64,000 bases of DNA from Paraburkholderia solitsugae (lineage in GTDB: Bacteria; Pseudomonadota; Gammaproteobacteria; Burkholderiales; Burkholderiaceae). Shown here one piece after another: positions 1 to 8,905 of this stretch. Both the position numbers and the translations under genes were made by a program. Within the stretch, counting starts at the first letter, position 1. Each line of letters begins with the position of its first letter. The DNA lies in assembly GCF_013177695.1 (NCBI RefSeq), contig NZ_WOEY01000130.1, positions 1-64,000 of the forward strand, given 5' to 3'. Below the pieces are notes generated by a model, which was not told the origin of the DNA, did not search any database, and saw only the letters and a list, made by a program, of their open reading frames with translations.

Positions 1-1175
1 TTCATCGACAGTTCCTGCATGCCGGTGGTCACTGCGGCGCCCAAAGCCTTGCCGGCCTTGGCGCGCGCCTTCGACAGTTTTTTCGCTTCGGTGAGGAAGG
101 CTTCTTTAGCTTGGGCAACGGCTGCGTGCAGACTGTCGAGATCGGCTGCGGCGTCGAGCGCGGCAAGTTGCGCGCGGCGCGCTTCGTGTTCTTCCGGCAG
201 CGTCTCCGGCTGCAGGCGGAATTTGCGCGCGGCCGAGTGCAGCGCGTCGAGACGCTTTTCGACCTGGGCGAGCCGGTCGGGATCGAGTTCGAGCTTCTGC
301 GCGTAGTGGCTGAGCGAGTAGGCCGCTTCCTGCAACTGGATCTCGGCCGGTTCCAGTGCCGCCAGCACGTCGTTCAGTGCCGGGTCGATCTCAGCGAGGT
401 CGCGCACCTTCGATATGATCGAGGCGAGATGCGTGATCATCGCCTCGTCCGATTCGGACAACGCACCGAGTGCCCCTTGAACGCCGTCGATCAGATTGGC
501 CGAATGTGACAGGCGCCGGTGCTCCGTGTTGACCTCTTCCCATTCGCCCGGTTGCGGCGAAAGTTTGTCCAGTTCCGTGAGCTGCCAGGCGAGGCGTTCG
601 CGCTCCAACTGCAGTTCGCGGTCGCGCGTTTGCGCATGCTCGACAGCCTGGACCTTTTCGCGCCACGACCGCCATGCACGGGAGACGGTTGCCGCGGTTT
701 CCGTGAGGCCGGCATGGGTGTCGAACAGTTCGCGTTGCGCGTCCGGACGCATCAGCAACTGGTGGGCATGCTGTCCGTGGATATCCACCAGCATCTCGCC
801 GACTTCGCGCAACTGCGTGAGCGTCGCCGCCGTGCCGTTGATGAACGCCCGCGAGCGGCCGTTCGCATCCACCACGCGACGCAGCATGACGGTGTTGCCG
901 TGATGGCCGTCGTCGGCTGTCATGCCGAGCGCCTGGTCGTCGAGCCATTGCTCGACTTGCGCATGAGTCTCGAACTCCGCGGTGATGTCGGCACGGCTTT
1001 CGCCGGTGCGCACGACGTTCGCGTCGGCGCGGGCGCCGAGCGCGAGGGCCAGTGCGTCGATCAGGATCGACTTGCCGGCGCCTGTTTCGCCTGAGAAAAC
1101 GGTAAAGCCGCTGTCGAATTCGAGATCGAGCGCGGCGACGATGACGAAGTCGCGTATCGAGAGGTGGCGAAGCAT
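1..1175 (-). CDS. recN: DNA repair protein RecN (partial, N-terminal part)
   Basis: RecN is an SMC-like ATPase that acts in double-strand break repair on the nucleoid. The frame opens with MLRHLSIRDFVIV and a Walker A box GETGAGKS near residue 30, both typical of RecN. It then runs open to the window edge, covering about 391 residues of a family usually 550-560 long, so the C-terminal ATPase half is outside the window. The ATG at 1175 is the natural start because the conserved N-terminus begins there. It lies downstream of nadK on the same strand, about 114 bp away, an arrangement common in proteobacteria. I saw no clear LexA box in the short gap. Confidence 0.95.
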   Translation of the reverse strand, partial: MLRHLSIRDFVIVAALDLEFDSGFTVFSGETGAGKSILIDALALALGARADANVVRTGESRADITAEFETHAQVEQWLDDQALGMTADDGHHGNTVMLRRVVDANGRSRAFINGTAATLTQLREVGEMLVDIHGQHAHQLLMRPDAQRELFDTHAGLTETAATVSRAWRSWREKVQAVEHAQTRDRELQLERERLAWQLTELDKLSPQPGEWEEVNTEHRRLSHSANLIDGVQGALGALSESDEAMITHLASIISKVRDLAEIDPALNDVLAALEPAEIQLQEAAYSLSHYAQKLELDPDRLAQVEKRLDALHSAARKFRLQPETLPEEHEARRAQLAALDAAADLDSLHAAVAQAKEAFLTEAKKLSKARAKAGKALGAAVTTGMQELSM

Positions 1176-1228
1176 GGAGGTCGTCTGATGAGCTTGATAG
1201 TCAGGGTTCGGCAGCGGCGGCGTTCGCG

Positions 1229-1258
1229 TTCCGGGGGCCGGCCTTCCGGGGGCCGGCG
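1229..1258. repeat. Two tandem 15-bp GC-rich units between nadK and recN
   Basis: The unit ttccgggggccggc plus one base occurs back to back at 1229-1243 and 1244-1258, followed by further degenerate ttccgg copies to about 1275. It lies between the nadK stop and the recN start. It may be a simple slippage repeat. No function can be read from it. Confidence 0.6.
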
Positions 1259-1289
1259 TTCCGGTGTTCCGGCCCGGCGGTCCGGCCGC

Positions 1290-2192
1290 TCAGGGCTTGG
1301 TATCTTCTTCGTGCGACGGGTATTCGTTCCAATGCAGCTTCTTGCGCAGCGTCGCGAAGTGGCTGTAGCCGACCGGGTGCAGCATCGGCACCGTATGACG
1401 CGAGCGGTGCACTTCGATCGTGTCGCCCAATTCCAGCGAGGTGAACGACTGCATGTCGAAATTGACGTTCACTTCGCGGCCCGAGACGATCTGGATGCTC
1501 ACCTTGGAGTCGTCCGGCAGCACGATGGGCCTGTTCGACAGCGCATGCGGCGCGATCGGCACCAGCACGATGCCTTGCAATTGCGGATGCAGGATCGGCC
1601 CCTGCGAGGACAGCGCGTAGGCGGTCGAACCCGTGGGCGTGGCGACGATCAGGCCGTCCGAGCGCTGGTTGTACATGAAGCGCCCGTCCACCGAGACATG
1701 CAGTTCCGCCATCCCCGAGAAACCGCTACGGTTGACCACCACGTCGTTAAAGGCCAGCGCGTGATAGATCGGGGTGCCGCCGCGCATGATGCGGGCTTCG
1801 AGCAGCATGCGTTCCTCCCGCTCGAATTTGCCAGCAAGCATTTGCGGCACGATCTCGCGCATGTCGGAGATCGGAATGTCGGTAATGAAGCCGAGCCGCC
1901 CGTGGTTGATGCCAATCAGCGGCGTGCGGTAGGGCGCAAGCTGGCGGCCAATGCCTAGCATTGTGCCGTCGCCGCCCAGCACCACGGCAACGTCGGCACG
2001 CGCGCCGATCTCGGCGGGACGTAGCGCCGGATAGTCGATGACGCCGATTTCGGCAGCCGTGTCGGCTTCGAACACAACCTCGAAGCCGCGTCTGGCGATG
2101 CACGAGGCGAGCTCGGTCAGCGGCTCGCCGATGCCCGGCGTATTGTTGCGCCCGACGAGCGCGACGGTCTTGAACTGGCTGGTCACTTGCAT
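1290..2192 (-). CDS. nadK: NAD kinase
   Basis: This cytosolic enzyme phosphorylates NAD+ to NADP+ using ATP or polyphosphate. The 300-residue product carries the family signature GGDGTMLGIGR near residue 70 (the GGDG motif) and the NE/D-rich segment around HALAFNDVVV with the following TGSTAYALS motif. I chose the ATG at 2192 (MQVTSQFKTVALVGR), where the Rossmann-like fold begins. An upstream in-frame ATG at 2315 would add 41 residues that do not resemble the family. It is divergent from hrcA, so the two genes share the 2193-2408 region. recN follows on the same strand. Confidence 0.96.
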   Translation of the reverse strand: MQVTSQFKTVALVGRNNTPGIGEPLTELASCIARRGFEVVFEADTAAEIGVIDYPALRPAEIGARADVAVVLGGDGTMLGIGRQLAPYRTPLIGINHGRLGFITDIPISDMREIVPQMLAGKFEREERMLLEARIMRGGTPIYHALAFNDVVVNRSGFSGMAELHVSVDGRFMYNQRSDGLIVATPTGSTAYALSSQGPILHPQLQGIVLVPIAPHALSNRPIVLPDDSKVSIQIVSGREVNVNFDMQSFTSLELGDTIEVHRSRHTVPMLHPVGYSHFATLRKKLHWNEYPSHEEDTKP

Positions 2193-2408
2193 GCCGGCAT
2201 TACACCATAGGTAGAGGCTGAAAAGAATCGCAGACAGACCCGGTAGGGCGCCTGCGCAAGCAGGCTGCCAGCACATGGGGCGATTATCGTTAGAATGGTG
2301 AAGCCTTGATGACACTCGTGCCGGTTGTAGACCGGCGGCGCGAGATAGTCAGGGGTTGGCGCCGTTAGCGCTCGCTGTAGTCGCGTCATTGAGCTAAAAT
2401 TTTCCGTC

Positions 2409-3428
2409 ATGCTAGATCCTCGCGCACAAACCCTCCTCAAAACGCTGATCGAGCGCTATATCGCCGAAGGTCAGCCGGTCGGCTCGCGCACGTTGTCACG
2501 CTATTCCGGCCTCGAACTGAGTCCGGCGACGATCCGCAACGTGATGTCCGATCTCGAGGACCTGGGGCTCGTGATCAGTCCACATACTTCGGCGGGTCGA
2601 ATCCCGACGCCGCGCGGCTACCGGCTGTTCGTCGATACCATGCTGACGGTGGAATCCGCGGCAGACGAAGCAGCGGTCATGCGCGCCGTCAAGACTACGC
2701 TGCAGGCAGGCGAACCGCAGAAAATCGTCGCCGCGGCGGCCAGCGTGCTGTCCAATCTGTCGCAGTTCGCCGGCGTGGTGCTCACGCCGCGGCGCAGCCA
2801 CGTGTTCAAGCAGATCGAGTTCATGCGCCTGTCGGACAAGCGCATCCTGCTGATCATCGTGACGCCCGAGGGCGACGTGCAGAACCGCATCATGGCGACC
2901 CAGCGTGACTTTTCGCCGTCGCAACTGGTGGAAGCCTCCAATTACATCAACGCGCACTTCGCGGGCCTCTCGTTCGACGACGTGCGCCGCCGCCTGCGCG
3001 AAGAAATCGACGAGCTGCGCGGCGACATGACCACGCTGATGCACGCTGCGGTCACGGCCAGCACGGATGAAACCGACACCGGCGAACACGTATTGATTTC
3101 CGGCGAGCGCAACCTGCTCGAAGTCGCCGACCTGTCGTCGGACATGGCGCGCTTGCGCAAGCTGTTCGATGTGTTCGACCAAAAGACCAGTCTCCTTCAG
3201 TTGCTCGACGTGTCGAGTCACGCCGCGGGCGTGCAGATTTTCATCGGCGGCGAGTCGAATCTCGTGCCGATCGAGGAAATGAGCGTGGTGACCGCGCCCT
3301 ATGAGGTGAATGGCAAGATCGTCGGCACGCTCGGCGTGATCGGGCCGACCCGTATGGCCTACAACCGCGTGATTCCGATTGTCGATATCACCGCGCGGCT
3401 GCTTTCCATCACGCTCAGCCAGCAGTAA
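2409..3428 (+). CDS. hrcA: Heat-inducible transcription repressor HrcA
   Basis: HrcA is a DNA-binding repressor of class I heat-shock operons through CIRCE elements, and it is folded by GroEL. The 339-residue protein starts MLDPRAQTLLKTLIERYIAEG, followed by a winged helix (LSPATIRNVMSDLEDLGL, about residues 38-55) and the HTSAGRIPT motif. The C-terminal GAF-like dimer domain ends with the conserved GPTRMAYNRVIPIVD. Upstream of the ATG there is little Shine-Dalgarno match. The grpE and dnaK leaders in this window carry no recognisable CIRCE element, so its target is probably groESL elsewhere, an inference. Confidence 0.96.
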   Translation: MLDPRAQTLLKTLIERYIAEGQPVGSRTLSRYSGLELSPATIRNVMSDLEDLGLVISPHTSAGRIPTPRGYRLFVDTMLTVESAADEAAVMRAVKTTLQAGEPQKIVAAAASVLSNLSQFAGVVLTPRRSHVFKQIEFMRLSDKRILLIIVTPEGDVQNRIMATQRDFSPSQLVEASNYINAHFAGLSFDDVRRRLREEIDELRGDMTTLMHAAVTASTDETDTGEHVLISGERNLLEVADLSSDMARLRKLFDVFDQKTSLLQLLDVSSHAAGVQIFIGGESNLVPIEEMSVVTAPYEVNGKIVGTLGVIGPTRMAYNRVIPIVDITARLLSITLSQQ

Positions 3429-3546
3429 TTCCTGGCACCTGCAGGCTGCGGCACCGCATGCTGCAAATGATGCGGGACGGCGCGCGGCTTGCCAATTGGC
3501 CGAATGGCCAGGGGGCCCTGGCGGACCTTGCCACGGACCGCGCCGC

Positions 3547-3552
3547 TATAAT
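3547..3552 (+). promoter_or_regulatory. Candidate -10 hexamer for hemH
   Basis: A perfect TATAAT lies 50 bp before the hemH start. A TTGCCA hexamer sits upstream with a 13-bp gap, too short for a normal -35, so the -35 partner is unclear. It is the only good -10 match in the hrcA-hemH gap (3429-3602). Upstream in the same gap, gccaattggc and gccagggggccctggc are short palindromes without a U-run. Confidence 0.35.
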
Positions 3553-3602
3553 GAATCCCACCTGAACCGACTCCCCGCCTAAAGCGGTTACCTCTGCTGC
3601 CT

Positions 3603-4673
3603 ATGCGCTTCGACCTCGAGCGGCCATCACAGAACGCCACGTCACACCGTGTCGCCGTGTTGCTGATCAATCTCGGCACGCCCGACGCGCCGACGCCGCG
3701 TGCGGTCCGTCGCTATCTTGCGCAGTTCCTGTCCGATCCTCGCGTGGTCGAAATTCCGGCGCTGCTCTGGCAGGTGATCCTGCGGGTGTTGATTTTGCCT
3801 TCCCGCAGCCGTGCGTCAGCAAAGAAGTACGCGGCCGTGTGGATGCCGGAAGGCTCGCCGCTGCGTGTCTTCACGGAGAAGCAGGTAGAAGGGTTGCGCC
3901 ATCTGTTGCAACTGAACGACTACACGGTGCTGGTCGACTACGCCATGCGCTACGGCACGCCGGGCATTCCGGCCATGTTGAACCAGCTCAAGCTGGCGGG
4001 CGCCGAGCGCGTGCTGCTGATGCCCATGTATCCGCAATACTCTTCGTCGACCACGGCCACGGCTTTCGACGACGCCTTTTCAGCCCTCAAGCGCATGCGC
4101 AATCAGCCGGAAGTCCGCACGGTGCGCCAATACGCCGATCATCCGGCGTATATCGCCGCGCTCGCTGCTCAGGTGCATCATTACTGGCATCAGCACGGCC
4201 GGCCGGACTTCACGGCGGGCGACAAGCTGGTGCTGAGCTTTCACGGCGTGCCCAGGCGCACGATGGATCTCGGCGATCCGTACCATGAGCAATGCCAGCA
4301 GACCGGCGCGCTGTTGACGCAGGCGCTGGGATTGACGCAAGTGGAATGCCGCATCACATTTCAGTCGCGGTTCGGCAAGGCCGAATGGCTGCAGCCGTAC
4401 ACCGCACCCACGCTGAAGGAATTGGGCTCGGCGGGTGTGCGGCGTGCCGACGTGTTCTGTCCGGGCTTTACCGCCGATTGCCTTGAAACGATTGAAGAAA
4501 TTGGCATGGAAGTACGCGACGAGTTCCTGCAGGCGGGCGGCAAGGAGTTCCATCGGATTCCCTGCGTGAACGCCTCGCAGCCGTGGATCGCCGCGCTAGG
4601 CGAAATCGTCGCGCAGAATCTGCAGGGCTGGCCCGTGCAAGCGGCGCCGGTGCCGCACACGACCGGAGCTTAA
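3603..4673 (+). CDS. hemH: Ferrochelatase
   Basis: Ferrochelatase inserts Fe2+ into protoporphyrin IX, the last step of protoheme synthesis, at the inner face of the cytoplasmic membrane. The 356-residue protein has the N-terminal LLINLGTPDAP motif, the catalytic-histidine segment LSFHGVPRRTM near residue 205, the GDPYHEQC stretch, and the C-terminal acidic CLETIEEIG motif. Length fits the family (about 320-370). hslR begins 8 bp after its stop, so the two are likely cotranscribed. The start MRFDLERPSQNA is slightly longer than in some homologues; no better internal start precedes the conserved VAVLLINLG. Confidence 0.96.
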   Translation: MRFDLERPSQNATSHRVAVLLINLGTPDAPTPRAVRRYLAQFLSDPRVVEIPALLWQVILRVLILPSRSRASAKKYAAVWMPEGSPLRVFTEKQVEGLRHLLQLNDYTVLVDYAMRYGTPGIPAMLNQLKLAGAERVLLMPMYPQYSSSTTATAFDDAFSALKRMRNQPEVRTVRQYADHPAYIAALAAQVHHYWHQHGRPDFTAGDKLVLSFHGVPRRTMDLGDPYHEQCQQTGALLTQALGLTQVECRITFQSRFGKAEWLQPYTAPTLKELGSAGVRRADVFCPGFTADCLETIEEIGMEVRDEFLQAGGKEFHRIPCVNASQPWIAALGEIVAQNLQGWPVQAAPVPHTTGA

Positions 4674-4681
4674 GCAGGCTC

Positions 4682-5060
<379 letters not shown>

Positions 5061-5089
<29 letters not shown>

Positions 5090-5222
5090 ACAATTGTTCC
5101 ATCGCCGCGTGCACACCGCCGTACTCGGTGGTGTGATCGTTGACGGCCCCGGACATGCAGATGGTCGTGGTGCCCGCGATCAGTACCAATGCGACCACCG
5201 ATATTGCAAAGGTCAGTTTCAC
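5061..5222 (-). CDS. Small exported or membrane-anchored protein, 53 aa
   Basis: I do not recognise a family. The chosen GTG start at 5222 has a strong Shine-Dalgarno (AGGGGAG) about six bases upstream. The product begins with Lys-Leu-Thr and a hydrophobic run (FAISVVALVLIAG, about residues 4-16), like a signal peptide or single membrane anchor. A short polar part with EYGGVHAAMEQLF follows. The 3' end overlaps hslR antisense by 29 bp, so both genes converge. Coding is supported by the ribosome site and the clean signal-like N-terminus, not by homology. Confidence 0.6.
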
Positions 5223-5450
5223 GGTACTCCCCTTGGGAAGATTCAGAACGGAAACGGGCAAATAAGGTGGAATTGCAAGAAATCGGTAAGGTTCGCGTTA
5301 GATTAGGGTTAACGTGTCTTTTCCGACGCTTTATTGGAGCATAGGCCACTTGGTTAGCGCACTCAATCTCGATCTGATTGCGACGCAATAATGGTTGTAA
5401 CCGGGCATTTCCGCCGCCCGTCCGTGGTGCGAAAAGTTCCGGGAGAGGCG

Positions 5451-5478
5451 CTTGAAATGGGCCTTTCCGGCCCCATCT
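5451..5478 (+). promoter_or_regulatory. sigma32 (RpoH) heat-shock promoter of grpE
   Basis: CTTGAAA at 5451-5457 and CCCCATCT at 5471-5478 are separated by 13 bp. This matches the sigma32 consensus CTTGAAA-N11-16-CCCCATNT at every specified position. Transcription should begin near 5485, giving a grpE leader of about 125 nt. It is the only such perfect match noticed in the window. The rest of the 5223-5611 interval holds no gene I can support. Confidence 0.85.
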
Positions 5479-5611
5479 GCCGTTTCGATACGCGTTTACG
5501 CATCAAGCTGTGCACCAAGTTGTCTGTGGCAATTTTGCAACGCACAAATTGAGCTAGCTTTGACGCGTTGCCGCCACCGTTAGCTTTAACTTTTTATCGA
5601 CTTTCAGCGAC

Positions 5612-6196
5612 ATGGAAAACACGCAAGAAAACCCGACGAGCCAGAATCCCACGCCCGCCGACGAAACCGCGCGCCAGGCCGCGGAGGCCGCAGCATCCCA
5701 GCAGGACGTGGCTGCAAACGCGGCGCCTGAAGCGCCGGCAGCCGGTGCGGAAGCCGCATTGGCCGAAGCCGAGGCGAAAATTGTCGAGCTGCAGGAGAGC
5801 TTCCTGCGGGCGAAGGCTGAGACTGAGAATGTGCGCCGCCGCGCCCAGGAAGATGTCGCCAAGGCCCACAAGTTCGCGATCGAAAGCTTTGCTGAGCATT
5901 TGCTGCCGGTGGTCGACAGCCTCGAAGCAGCCGTTGCCCACTCGTCCGACGACCTGCAAAAGGTCCGTGAAGGTGTCGAACTCACGCTGCGCCAGCTCTC
6001 CGGCGCGTTGGAGAAGGGCCGCGTCGTCGCCCTGAACCCGGTTGGCGAGAAGTTCGACCCGCACCGTCACCAGGCTATTTCGATGGTGCCGGCCGAACAG
6101 GAGCCGAACACCGTTGTTGCTGTGCTGCAAAAAGGTTTCGTGATCGCCGACCGCGTGCTGCGTCCGGCCCTCGTGACCGTCGCGGCGCCGAAGTAA
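5612..6196 (+). CDS. grpE: Nucleotide exchange factor GrpE
   Basis: GrpE is the nucleotide exchange factor of DnaK, working as a dimer in the cytosol and acting as a thermosensor. The 194-residue protein has an Ala/Glu-rich disordered N-terminus (residues 1-45). A long coiled coil follows (LAEAEAKIVELQESFLRAKA), then the family signature VGEKFDPHRHQAISMV and a C-terminal beta-wing ending VLRPALVTVA. Length matches the family. It lies behind a perfect sigma32 promoter, and dnaK lies 490 bp downstream, with a degenerate thioredoxin relic between them. Confidence 0.96.
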   Translation: MENTQENPTSQNPTPADETARQAAEAAASQQDVAANAAPEAPAAGAEAALAEAEAKIVELQESFLRAKAETENVRRRAQEDVAKAHKFAIESFAEHLLPVVDSLEAAVAHSSDDLQKVREGVELTLRQLSGALEKGRVVALNPVGEKFDPHRHQAISMVPAEQEPNTVVAVLQKGFVIADRVLRPALVTVAAPK

Positions 6197-6238
6197 GCAT
6201 CACAGGCCGCATCGCAAGCCGTTTATCAGCCGTCTGTT

Positions 6239-6532
6239 CCGCCTGACAGGTACCGTCATGGCAACGTGCCCGTTGATGCCACCGCGTTCGCCGTTAGGTG
6301 GTTTCGCGGCAACGTCTACGAGCATCGCGAACCAGGCCGGCGTTTCATGCTTCACGGCGTGCCCACCGGGTTCTTCTTTTACCGCGGCAAGCGGCTCGGC
6401 CGGGCAACCGGCTGGCACGGCCTCGGGCAGCTCGAGACGACGGTCGCGGCCGCGCGGGAAAAGATCCGGGTGGCCAATGCGGCCGGTAGCGCGACCCATG
6501 GTGAAAAAAGCGGCAAAAGTTCGGCCGATTGA
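6239..6532 (+). pseudogene. Degenerate thioredoxin-fold remnant
   Basis: A frame between grpE and dnaK encodes EHREPGRRF, then HGVPTGFFFYRGKRLGRATG and WHGLGQLETTVAAAREKI. This looks like the C-terminal half of a thioredoxin (the cis-Pro loop VPT, then strand and helix). The upstream part with the CxxC active site is missing. The only starts are a GTG at 6266 or none, and no ribosome site is visible. From memory, Burkholderia relatives often carry a thioredoxin-family gene next to grpE. I infer a 5'-deleted relic, although a short functional protein from GTG 6266 (88 aa) is possible. Confidence 0.5.
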
Positions 6533-6541
6533 AAAAAATTA

Positions 6542-6579
6542 AAGACCGCATCGCAAAAGAGGTCTTGAAAACGATGCGG
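6542..6579 (+). promoter_or_regulatory. Two overlapping inverted repeats in the dnaK leader region
   Basis: CCGCATCG at 6546-6553 pairs with CGATGCGG at 6572-6579, and AAGACC at 6542-6547 pairs with GGTCTT at 6561-6566. The two hairpins share bases and cannot form together. They overlap the candidate sigma32 -35 of dnaK (6564-6570). They could be an operator, or the end of the grpE transcript. Confidence 0.5.
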
Positions 6580-6591
6580 ACGCACTTATGT
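6564..6591 (+). promoter_or_regulatory. Candidate sigma32 promoter of dnaK
   Basis: CTTGAAA at 6564-6570 is a perfect sigma32 -35. After 13 bp, ACTTATGT at 6584-6591 matches the -10 consensus at only four specified positions. It sits about 95 bp before dnaK. It is weaker than the grpE promoter, so dnaK may also depend on readthrough from there. Confidence 0.5.
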
Positions 6592-6685
6592 TCAGTGCAG
6601 GTAGGAATTGAGAGCGGATCGCTTTACCGCCAACTGGGCAAAAAAGGCGATTCCCGCAGCGATCAAAGTCAGGAGATTAGTAAAA

Positions 6686-8638
6686 ATGGGCAAAATCATC
6701 GGCATCGACCTCGGCACGACCAACTCGTGCGTGGCGATCATGGAAGGCAATTCGGTCAAAGTGATCGAGAACTCGGAAGGTGCGCGCACCACGCCGTCGA
6801 TCATCGCTTACATGGAAGACGGCGAAATTCTCGTCGGCGCGCCGGCTAAGCGTCAGTCGGTCACGAACCCGAAGAACACGCTGTACGCCGTCAAGCGCCT
6901 GATCGGCCGCCGTTTCGAAGAAAAGGAAGTGCAGAAAGACATCGGTCTGATGCCGTACAAGATCATGAAAGCCGACAACGGCGACGCATGGATCGAAGTG
7001 CGTGACCAGAAGCTGGCACCGCCGCAAATCTCGGCGGAAACGCTGCGCAAGATGAAGAAGACCGCTGAAGACTACCTCGGCGAGCCGGTCACGGAAGCAG
7101 TGATCACGGTTCCCGCGTACTTCAACGACAGCCAGCGTCAGGCAACCAAAGACGCAGGCCGCATCGCCGGTCTGGAAGTGAAGCGGATCATCAATGAGCC
7201 GACCGCAGCCGCTCTGGCATTCGGTCTGGACAAGGCCGAAAAGGGCGACCGCAAGATTGCGGTGTATGACCTGGGCGGCGGCACGTTCGACGTCTCGATC
7301 ATCGAAATCGCGGATGTGGACGGTGAAATGCAGTTCGAAGTGCTGTCCACGAACGGCGACACGTTCCTTGGCGGTGAAGACTTCGACCAGCGCATCATCG
7401 ATTACATCATCGGCGAGTTCAAGAAGGAACAGGGCGTCGACCTGTCGAAAGACGTGCTCGCGCTGCAACGCCTGAAGGAATCGGCTGAAAAGGCGAAGAT
7501 CGAACTGTCGTCGAGCCAGCAAACCGAAATCAACCTGCCGTACATCACGGCCGACGCGTCGGGTCCGAAGCACTTGAACCTGAAAATTACGCGTGCCAAG
7601 CTGGAAGCGCTGGTTGAAGAGCTGATTGAGCGCACCATCGAACCGTGCCGCACGGCGATCAAGGACGCAGGCGTGAAGGTCGGCGAAATCGACGACGTGA
7701 TTCTGGTCGGCGGTATGACCCGCATGCCGAAGGTGCAGGACAAGGTTAAGGAATTCTTCGGCAAGGATCCGCGCCGTGACGTGAACCCGGACGAAGCCGT
7801 GGCTGTTGGCGCCGCGATCCAAGGCCAGGTGCTGTCGGGCGACCGCACGGACGTTCTGCTGCTCGACGTGACTCCGCTGTCGCTCGGCATCGAAACGCTT
7901 GGCGGCGTGATGACGAAGATGATCAACAAGAACACCACGATCCCGACCAAGCACGCACAGGTCTACTCGACGGCTGACGACAATCAGGGCGCCGTGACGA
8001 TCAAGGTGTTCCAGGGCGAACGCGAAATGGCAGCAGGCAACAAGCTGCTGGGCGAGTTCAACCTCGAAGGCATTCCGCCGGCACCGCGCGGCACGCCGCA
8101 GATCGAAGTGAGCTTCGACATCGACGCGAACGGCATTCTGCACGTCGGCGCGAAAGACAAGGCGACCGGCAAGGAAAACCGCATCACGATCAAGGCGAAC
8201 TCGGGTCTGTCCGAAGCCGAAATCGAGAAGATGGTGAAGGACGCCGAAGCGAACGCGGAAGAAGATCACAAGCTGCGTGAGCTGGCCGATGCCCGCAACC
8301 AGGGTGACGCGCTGGTCCACAGCACGAAGAAGGCGCTCACCGAATACGGCGACAAGCTGGACGCCGGCGAGAAGGAAGCGATCGAAACCGCGCTGAAGGA
8401 CCTCGAAGAGACGCTGAAGAGCAATTCGAGCGACAAGGCCGCGATCGAAGCCAAGATCGAAGTGGTGGCGACCGCCTCGCAGAAGATGGGCGAGAAGATG
8501 TACGCCGACATGCAGGCTGCGCAAGGTGCCGAAGCTGCGGCAGCGGGCGCGGCAGGTGCGGGCGCATCGGCGGGTGGCGCGAGCCAGCAGCAGGACGACG
8601 TGGTCGACGCCGAGTTCAAGGAAGTGAAGAAAGACTAA
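6686..8638 (+). CDS. dnaK: Chaperone protein DnaK (Hsp70)
   Basis: DnaK is the ATP-dependent Hsp70 chaperone that works with DnaJ and GrpE in the cytosol. The 650-residue protein has the ATPase start KIIGIDLGTTNSCV, the phosphate loops VYDLGGGTFDVS and ILVGGMTRMPKVQ, and the linker DVLLLDVTPLSLGIET before the substrate-binding domain (about residue 385). It ends in an Ala/Gly-rich tail and the conserved DDVVDAEFKEV. The ATG at 6686 has AGGAGA about 10 bases upstream; the longer frame from 6608 lies in the leader. dnaJ follows after 267 bp. Confidence 0.98.
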   Translation: MGKIIGIDLGTTNSCVAIMEGNSVKVIENSEGARTTPSIIAYMEDGEILVGAPAKRQSVTNPKNTLYAVKRLIGRRFEEKEVQKDIGLMPYKIMKADNGDAWIEVRDQKLAPPQISAETLRKMKKTAEDYLGEPVTEAVITVPAYFNDSQRQATKDAGRIAGLEVKRIINEPTAAALAFGLDKAEKGDRKIAVYDLGGGTFDVSIIEIADVDGEMQFEVLSTNGDTFLGGEDFDQRIIDYIIGEFKKEQGVDLSKDVLALQRLKESAEKAKIELSSSQQTEINLPYITADASGPKHLNLKITRAKLEALVEELIERTIEPCRTAIKDAGVKVGEIDDVILVGGMTRMPKVQDKVKEFFGKDPRRDVNPDEAVAVGAAIQGQVLSGDRTDVLLLDVTPLSLGIETLGGVMTKMINKNTTIPTKHAQVYSTADDNQGAVTIKVFQGEREMAAGNKLLGEFNLEGIPPAPRGTPQIEVSFDIDANGILHVGAKDKATGKENRITIKANSGLSEAEIEKMVKDAEANAEEDHKLRELADARNQGDALVHSTKKALTEYGDKLDAGEKEAIETALKDLEETLKSNSSDKAAIEAKIEVVATASQKMGEKMYADMQAAQGAEAAAAGAAGAGASAGGASQQQDDVVDAEFKEVKKD

Positions 8639-8663
8639 AGCCGGGTCGCAATTGGACCGTAAA

Positions 8664-8687
8664 GCCGCACACAACACTGTGTGCGGC
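8664..8687 (+). terminator. Perfect 9-bp hairpin in the dnaK-dnaJ gap
   Basis: GCCGCACAC (8664-8672) pairs with GTGTGCGGC (8679-8687) around a six-base loop. No U-run follows, so it is more likely an attenuator, mRNA 3'-end stabiliser or Rho-linked stop than a strong intrinsic terminator. It could lower dnaJ relative to dnaK. The rest of the gap (8639-8905) shows no gene or clear promoter. Confidence 0.5.
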
Positions 8688-8905
8688 CCGGCTGCAAAAC
8701 GGTTTGCTCCCGTCCGGGTGCATGAACCTGCAAAGCGGTTATCGCGCCTGGTGAGCCTTTTTGGGCTCTCCGGGCACATTTGTTTTATGGAGGGCGTTGT
8801 CTGAGCCGCGTAGAAAACGGTTTGAACAGCGGCCGGACGAGTCGCAAGACTCCAGCATTCAAGAGGAGCCACCGCGCCCCATTGCGCGAGTGGCGTTGAA
8901 CCGAT

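Noticed and set aside
1176..1289. A LexA box before recN
   Set aside because: The only CTG...CAG pair has a 14-bp spacer instead of 10, so it does not fit the SOS consensus.
5350..5370. A TTAGCGCACTC-like sequence before grpE as a CIRCE element
   Set aside because: CIRCE needs TTAGCACTC, nine bases, then GAGTGCTAA. The second arm is missing and the first has an extra base.
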